Assembly: GCF_947623445.1 (NCBI RefSeq)
Contig: NC_135241.1
Location: 4,032,501 to 4,096,500, forward strand
Direction of reading: 5' to 3'
Source of the DNA: Clavelina lepadiformis
Lineage: Eukaryota > Chordata > Ascidiacea > Aplousobranchia > Clavelinidae
DNA length: 64,000 nt
The translations under genes and the position numbers were made by a program. Within the stretch, counting starts at the first letter, position 1; every line of letters starts with the position of its first letter. Of this stretch, positions 58,391-64,000 are shown piece after piece. The notes under the pieces are model-generated. The model made no database searches. It was given only the letters and a program-made list of their open reading frames with translations, and was not told the DNA's origin.

Positions 58391-58644
58391 TTAAAATGAG
58401 AGGCAAGTCCAAAAACAAGTTGATCTTCTATGAAAGAACTCTTTTCGCTCCATATTTTGGTAAAATATTTTTGAAAAATTATAAATCGTGGTTTGGGAGT
58501 TATCGGCAAAAGAAAATCGCAAAATTGGTTTTAATTGTGAGGTAGATGAAGACATTTCTGATGCCATAAGCAATCACAGACAACATTCGCAAAGTGATGA
58601 ATTAATAATAGGCCTACCTACTGTAGGCCTATATCATGTATATA

Positions 58645-58977
58645 CAGGGTTGCCATACCGTCCTTATTTCTAAGATTTGTCCTTATTTTAAAGGTCCGTA
58701 TCTTAGAAAATATGTTTGTCCCTTTTTCTAAGAAATGTCCTTATTTTCACTTGCGTCCTTATTTTTAGGGCAGAGGTTCGTATTTTGGGCATTTTGAAAC
58801 CTTTAGTATACCACTTTGTACCAAAGAGATACCAAAATTAGAAACATGCAGATAGTGTCTTGTTTTTTTTTTTTAGGAACATTGGTTGCTTTTTCCAGTT
58901 GTGCACTGTTTAAGGTGGTATTCGTCTTTCGATTCCTAGTCGTCCTTATTTTTAAGTTGAGACCGATGGCAACCCTG
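58645..58977 (+). mobile_element. hAT-type MITE, CAGGGTTGCCA family, copy 1
   Basis: Ends CAGGGTTGCCATACCGTCC and, read from the right, CAGGGTTGCCATCGG, with a perfect 8-bp duplication TGTATATA (58637-58644 and 58978-58985). The interior carries repeated TGTCCTTATTTT-type motifs. The family termini resemble those of the larger hAT element at 53386 (TTGCCA). Confidence 0.93.
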
Positions 58978-58998
58978 TGTATATATCAGCTGTATAGG

Positions 58999-59339
58999 CA
59001 GGGTTGCCATCGGTCTGAACTCAAAAATAAGGACGAACAGGAAACTAAAGAAGAATACTACCTTAAACAGTGCACAACAGGAGAAGGCAATCAATGTTCT
59101 AAAAATGAAAAAACGAGATACTATTTGCATGTTGTCATTTGTATATCTTTGGTACAAAATAGTATACTAAAGGTGTCAAAATGCCCAAAATACGAACCTC
59201 TGCCCTAAAAATAAGACGAAAATAAGGACGCAAGTGAAAATAAGGACATTTCTTAGAAAAAAGGACAAAAATATTTTCTAAGACACGGACCTTCAAATGA
59301 AGGACAAATCTTAGAAATAAGGACGGTATGGCAACCCTG
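58999..59339 (-). mobile_element. hAT-type MITE, CAGGGTTGCCA family, copy 2, opposite orientation
   Basis: An inverted copy of the element at 58645-58977, only 21 bases away. The outer ends match through their whole length apart from scattered substitutions and short indels. Flanks TGTATAGG and TGTAGGTG are only partly alike, so the target duplication is unclear. Confidence 0.9.
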
Positions 59340-59670
59340 TGTAGGTGACTCTAACTGCCTATGGCTTGATAGGTGGCAGCCTATAGCCCAACCACGGCAA
59401 CAAGTAGTCCTACGGTACCGGTTTGACTGATAGCCTATGTGGTCCAAAGGATGCCGTAACATCACGAGTGCAAATGATTGTGCTAACGGATATTCTGTGT
59501 TTGAAACAATCGTAATTTATTCAGTTTCAAAGCCTTACCTTGCAATTTTCTTCAAATGACGCTTAATCGGACATAGGCTAAGCTTTTACGACCTACACTT
59601 CTGACTTTGACTAGGCTACCGCACAAGAAAAGCATCAGAAGCATTATGTTGTCAACCTATTTTTCAAACC

Positions 59671-60587
59671 TTTAATGATTTTATTAGTGGAGACGTCTCT
59701 TTGCTGTTGCTTCAACGTCTCCAGTGAAGTCCAGTCATGTTCATGAGGGGTAAAAATATGATGGTTTTCGTACCGAGTTTGTTTTAATGTGTTTTTATTC
59801 AGACATTTGTCATGGCGTCCACTATCTACTTCCTTGGAAAACAATTGGGCAATATTTTCAAGATAAGGTTGTATCGGCAGACATCACTTTAATGCAGTCT
59901 TAGAAGATCTCCTTCCTCTTTTTCCGCATGACGAATTGCAATCTCATTTTTTAAATGATTTGCTGTGCCCCTTTTACCAAATACATGAAATCATAACCAT
60001 AAACTATATACCCCAACCAACCCCAATTCAAATTCAAGGTTGAAAAAAGCGAAATTAAGCAGACGAGTAGGTGGTGTGTTCAAGCAACAGATGAATAAAA
60101 ATCAATACTGCACATCAGTAGAGACTGCATTTTTTACATACTGCGCAGCAGCCATAAATTTTATCCTTCTGTAATGTGCGGTTGATCAATTTCCTTTTCA
60201 GTGTCGGAACAAAATTGTACAAAACAATTTCTTTCCAGAGTTAATTTAAGGTTTTAGACTTTGCTGCTTTGAAACGTTGAGTTCACCCAATCTCTGTTGT
60301 TAAATGATGTTAAAGGCTAATGAGCTCATTGCTGTATGTTTCAAAGAACAATCATGTATTAGGCCTTGCAATATTGCATTGCTGTCTTATTGAGAACGTC
60401 TCTTGCTTTCCGGAACACACATGAACGAATTCTGTGTTGTTAATGTTGAGCCAAACTTGTGTTGTATGCTGTTTGACATCATCGCTACACGAGTTGAAGA
60501 ATAGTTTAAAGTTACACAGCTAACCAAGTCATGCAAATTGCTTGTGTTAAAGATTTAAGCTAAATATATAACATATATACTGTGAAT
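59671..60587. other. Upstream flank of AP3S1
   Basis: Contains the repeat at 60123-60200 and otherwise AT-rich DNA that should include the AP3S1 promoter and 5' UTR. No core promoter motif was recognised. Confidence 0.4.
60123..60200. repeat. Dispersed repeat shared with 13.85 kb
   Basis: ACATACTGCGCAGCAGCCAT with TGTAATGTGCGGTTGA corresponds to 13850-13915 in the same orientation. Confidence 0.55.
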
Positions 60588-62812
60588 ATGATAAAAGCAA
60601 TATTGGTATTTAATAACCATGGAAAGGCTCGTTTGTGCAAGTTCTACCAACATTATGTAAGTTTGGTACTTTTCTTTTATATTTATTTTAATTTTTTTTG
60701 GTTTGTTAAACGGTGTTAAAGAGCGGATGATGCACAATCACAAGCTTATGTAATGTGCCAAAGTTATGATGTGTAGTGAACTTACTTACCTGCTCAATAG
60801 AGTTTTCTTTAGAAAACTGTTCTGTCATGGTCCATAGTGTAATTGACAATAACCTTTTGTAACACTTTTGATTAGACAGAGGAACAACAGCAGCATATAG
60901 TTCGTGAGACATTCCATCTGGTTTCCAGAAGGGATGATGATGTGTGCAGCTTTTTGGAAGGAGGAACGTACGACCATCAAATTATTTCTAGATTATATAT
61001 TATGAGCATTTTATGCTACTTTTCCAGAACATTTTTGACATAATTTAAAAAGTAAAATAAAAGCAATGGATCGTTTCAGCTTTAATGTAAATATAAGCTG
61101 AATTATGAAGTATTGCATTTTTATCAAATACTTTGCTTTGTTGAAGCATATACATATTTATGTTTTAGATTAATTGGGGGCTCAGACTACAAACTCATTT
61201 ATCGCCACTACGCAACACTTTATTTCGTGTTTTGTGTGGATTCTTCTGAAAGTGAACTAGGAATCTTAGATCTTATTCAGGTAATTTACTTATCTAGTCT
61301 TATACACTTATACATTTGGGGTCTGGTCTACAGTTTTAATATAGTATTCTTGTTTTGCTAAATACCTTTTATAAGTAGTAAGTAGTTATGTACCAAGCTG
61401 AGTAAGAGTAAATAAATGTTTGAATGTTATTGTATTGTTACCGATAATTTTTTTTTTTAATATTCTTTATTCATAAGAACTAATAACGTTTATGAACTTA
61501 TTACAAATAATAATCCAAGAACTCAAGGTATGATCAACTTATTTGCGGTATACTGTATATGTTTTGATTTACAGGTTTTCGTTGAAACCTTGGACAGATC
61601 TTTTGAAAATGTGTGCGAACTAGATTTGATATTTCATGTTGATAAGGTGAGTTTTGTTCATGATATTTGTCTTTAGAATATATATGCAGCCACAAGTAAA
61701 TAGTAGGCTATATTCCATTTGTTAAACAGTTCATAAAGTTTATTATGAGCTGATGTACTCAATCTGCATAAAGGTACACAACATTCTGTCTGAGATAGTA
61801 ATGGGTGGAATGGTCCTTGAAACAAACATGAATGAAATAGTGACTAGATTTATGGAACAAGATAAGTTGGAAAAATCTGAGGTAAGACTTCTCTGAAAAT
61901 ATCTTGTGTTTGTGTCAAAGCGTGTTTAATTTGTAAAATACGAAACACCAGGAAACATCATTCATGTCGTTCATTATTTCTACGTAGAGCTCAGTAATAG
62001 TTCAAGAAGTGGAAAAAGTCATTTCAGCAGTTTTATCTAGGACATAAGGTTTATAAAACGCTTGATTAACAGAGTGTATGGTTGAGAAATTTTATGGCAG
62101 CAAATGTATTACTTCTTCTGGCTTCCGTAATGATAACTAAATTTTGTTGTTTTTACATTAATCGTGTTTTTAGATTGCTGTAGAATGCATGTGATAAAAA
62201 CTATATCCTAACCTTTCAAAATGTCAATCATCAGTTGTTTAACGGTAGATTAATAATTTGTGTGGACAAGTAGTTGCATTGGCTTTGCTTATTTTTGAAA
62301 CAGATTAAAGATTAGTTACTGATAGACAGTTAAAGATAGTTCACATGATCAATGTTGCAGAATTTAAAATTCAGAAATAGTACCACTTTTAATATTATTA
62401 TTGATCTCTGTCTTAGACAACACATCGTTATTTCTCTTCATGAGATCTTGGTCATGTTTGCATAAAATTCTTTGCTTAGGCTTATCTCACTATCCTGATT
62501 GTTCAGGCAGTGGCAATAAGCGGTGTCATTTAACATTTAAAAAGAAAGTTGCATAAAACTCAGATGTACCTGCATGTGATTGTATTTATGACTTGAGTAC
62601 TTGACATATGCATTTTATGTAATATATTCTTAGTCATTACTCAGCAAACAGGTCTCTAGTTTAAATATTAATTCAAGAGTGTTTAAATGTTTTAGGCTGG
62701 CCTGTCTGCTGCACCTGCAAAAGCCGCTGCAGCTATCAAGAATATCGACCTTCCTAGCTTACCTAAAGACTTGAAACTACCAGATTTGTCAAAATTACCA
62801 TCATTTAGATGA
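60588..62812 (+). CDS. AP3S1: AP-3 complex sigma subunit
   Basis: Six coding exons total 570 nt, 189 residues plus stop (human AP3S1 193): 60588-60656, 60876-60967, 61169-61280, 61575-61646, 61774-61881, 62696-62812. All use GT-AG sites with agreeing phases. The sigma subunit is the small longin-fold part of the AP-3 adaptor, which sorts cargo to lysosomes and lysosome-related organelles. The start MIKAILVFNNHGKARLCKFY is nearly identical to vertebrate sigma-3. Further conserved blocks are QQHIVRETFHLVS, the IGGSDYKLIYRHYATLYFV core and ELGILDLIQ, FENVCELDLIFHVDKVHNIL and MGGMVLETNMNEIV. The C-terminal exon ends with a proline- and lysine-containing tail as in the family. Vertebrates have AP3S1 and AP3S2; the single gene here could correspond to either. 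Confidence 0.95.
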
Positions 62813-64000
62813 ACCAATTGTTCATGGTTTATGGGAAGCATATTCTTCGTTGGAGCCGGTAGAATTGCTTTCAAAACCCGTACTCTAATGACTGTTCTTG
62901 AATCAGCTTTGTTGGTTACAAAGTATATCATGTGTACAACTGTTAACAATATTTCTGGTGAAAAGTAAAACGTACATTTTAACGTACAAAAGTAGCACCT
63001 TGTTTTTTAGAAGTGAAATGAGTGGTTCACAGTGAACGGCATACTTTTGAAAATATGGAAAGTGTTAATGTCAGGAAAATGGTGCATGAATCAAAAGTTA
63101 TCACATAAAAGATACCGGTTTGTAAATGCAGAACACCAATACCTAATGTTAGGATTATTGAATGACCTATATCACTTACTGTATGTAGGAAAAACTGCGT
63201 AGTTTGTATTCGTCTTTGATCAGTGCAATGTTTATGTTATTCTGACGAAAATATATGTCAAATTTAACTTAAGGTTTATTGCTTGGTGTTTGTGGAATGC
63301 GACGGCGCTTTCGAAAAAACAGCGTTGAATTCAATTAAAAATCACAGCAGGTAAAATGCATGCTTACAGCTGTGCTTAGGAAGTACGGTACATAAGTTGT
63401 TATGCCGAGTAATAAGTCAGGAGTCAAACATTCAGAGAAGCCCATGCTGAAATTTTCGAGTAAATGGGGGATTTGCTAAATCTACCACAAAATGAATGAC
63501 ACTGGAAGACGTTCCATTATTTACCCACTTAAATAATTGTAATTTTGTTTGTCTATTATTATTATTGTTTCTAAAACAATTTCTTAAAAAATCTCTCAGA
63601 GATGATTCTTCCCCACGTAGTGCTGGTTGGTGGTTACCGACGCTAAGTAGTGTTTTTTCGGACTAGATAAATACGTTTATCTGTAGTGTTTTTCTGTTCT
63701 ATGTAGATGTTTTGGGAGGTCAAATGGCCTTATTGTATTTTTTCTTTGCAGAGGTGCAGAGAAGATAAATACGAATCTTCAAACAAATTACAAAGTTTAT
63801 TAGCGGTTTTAATTGTCTGTAATTATACACAGATGTCTCCTTCACTCATCCAGAAAGTCCTATAAATGGTAAAACGACAAGTGAGTATATATGATCCAAT
63901 TTACAACTTTAATTTGTCAGTTACTGTAATCACAATAAGAAGTGACGGAAATTATCCGACCTATATCAGATACAATCAATGCCCTTACTCTGTTTAACAA
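62813..64000. other. 3' flank of AP3S1, nothing recognised
   Basis: AT-rich sequence after the AP3S1 stop codon to the window end. No further gene or bounded repeat was recognised. Confidence 0.4.

Larger units (their letters stand above)
58395..59670. mobile_element. TTAA-type MITE, copy 2, interrupted
   Basis: TTAA (58391-58394) precedes AATGAGAGGCAAGTCCAAAA, a degenerate form of the AGTGAGGGGCAAGT end at 38251. After an interruption by two hAT-type MITEs (58645-59339) the homology resumes (CAGCCTATAGCCCAACCA, GTAGCCTATGTGGTCCAAAG-type block, GACGCTTAA, ACATAGGCTAA). It fades at about 59670; the right end is lost. Confidence 0.8.

Noticed and set aside
58816..59208. 130-codon open frame across the twin MITEs
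   Set aside because: It is made of inverted MITE arms plus spacer; no protein family.

Overview
The window is AT-rich animal nuclear DNA with spliced genes: GT-AG introns, animal-specific gene families and many DNA transposons. No rRNA, intact tRNA or CRISPR is visible. The gene content and the dense short terminal-inverted-repeat elements fit an invertebrate metazoan. A tunicate is plausible, but the species cannot be fixed from the sequence alone.

Four genes are confidently named by protein similarity: a B4GAT1-like glucuronyltransferase (+, 675-1970, one coding exon); PIBF1/CEP90 (-, 2388-6328, 15 coding exons summing to 800 codons); TGFBRAP1/VPS3-like (-, 8921-11638, one coding exon); and LACC1/FAMIN (+, 30238-31482, one coding exon). 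A fifth, the AP-3 sigma subunit (+, 60588-62812, 6 exons), lies at the far end. Two more genes are less familiar. One is an SH2-domain protein (+, exons 22828-28510, N-terminus unresolved). The other is a 680-residue protein that joins a complete TKL-like protein kinase to a C-terminal Nudix-like domain (+, 32649-45517, 13 coding exons). The kinase-Nudix gene lies directly downstream of LACC1 on the same strand, and the SH2 gene directly upstream. This three-gene block is the most interesting host region, because human LACC1 is a purine-nucleoside enzyme linked to NOD2/RIPK2 signalling.

The rest is mobile-element debris, much of it with recognisable ends. There is a decayed pogo/Tigger element (11742-12993), an ISL2EU/Harbinger-like relic (about 20.6 kb), a mariner relic (40.4-41.3 kb), a deleted piggyBac with TTAA duplications (48155-49474), and at least nine hAT-type MITEs, most with 8-bp target duplications. 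A nested stack occupies 49887-57263. A Ty3/gypsy-type LTR element on the minus strand (5-bp duplication CAGGG, tRNA-Ser primer site, rearranged gag-pro-gag) was split inside its 5' LTR by a 3.76-kb hAT element, which itself carries a MITE. Between 58.4 and 59.7 kb, two copies of one MITE in opposite orientation form a 695-bp imperfect palindrome inside a TTAA-type element.

Transcription layout: B4GAT1 and PIBF1 converge with possibly overlapping 3' ends; PIBF1 and TGFBRAP1 run in the same direction on the minus strand; TGFBRAP1 and the SH2 gene diverge; SH2, LACC1, kinase-Nudix and AP3S run in the same direction on the plus strand. MITEs sit in introns of the kinase-Nudix gene and 25 bases upstream of an SH2 exon.
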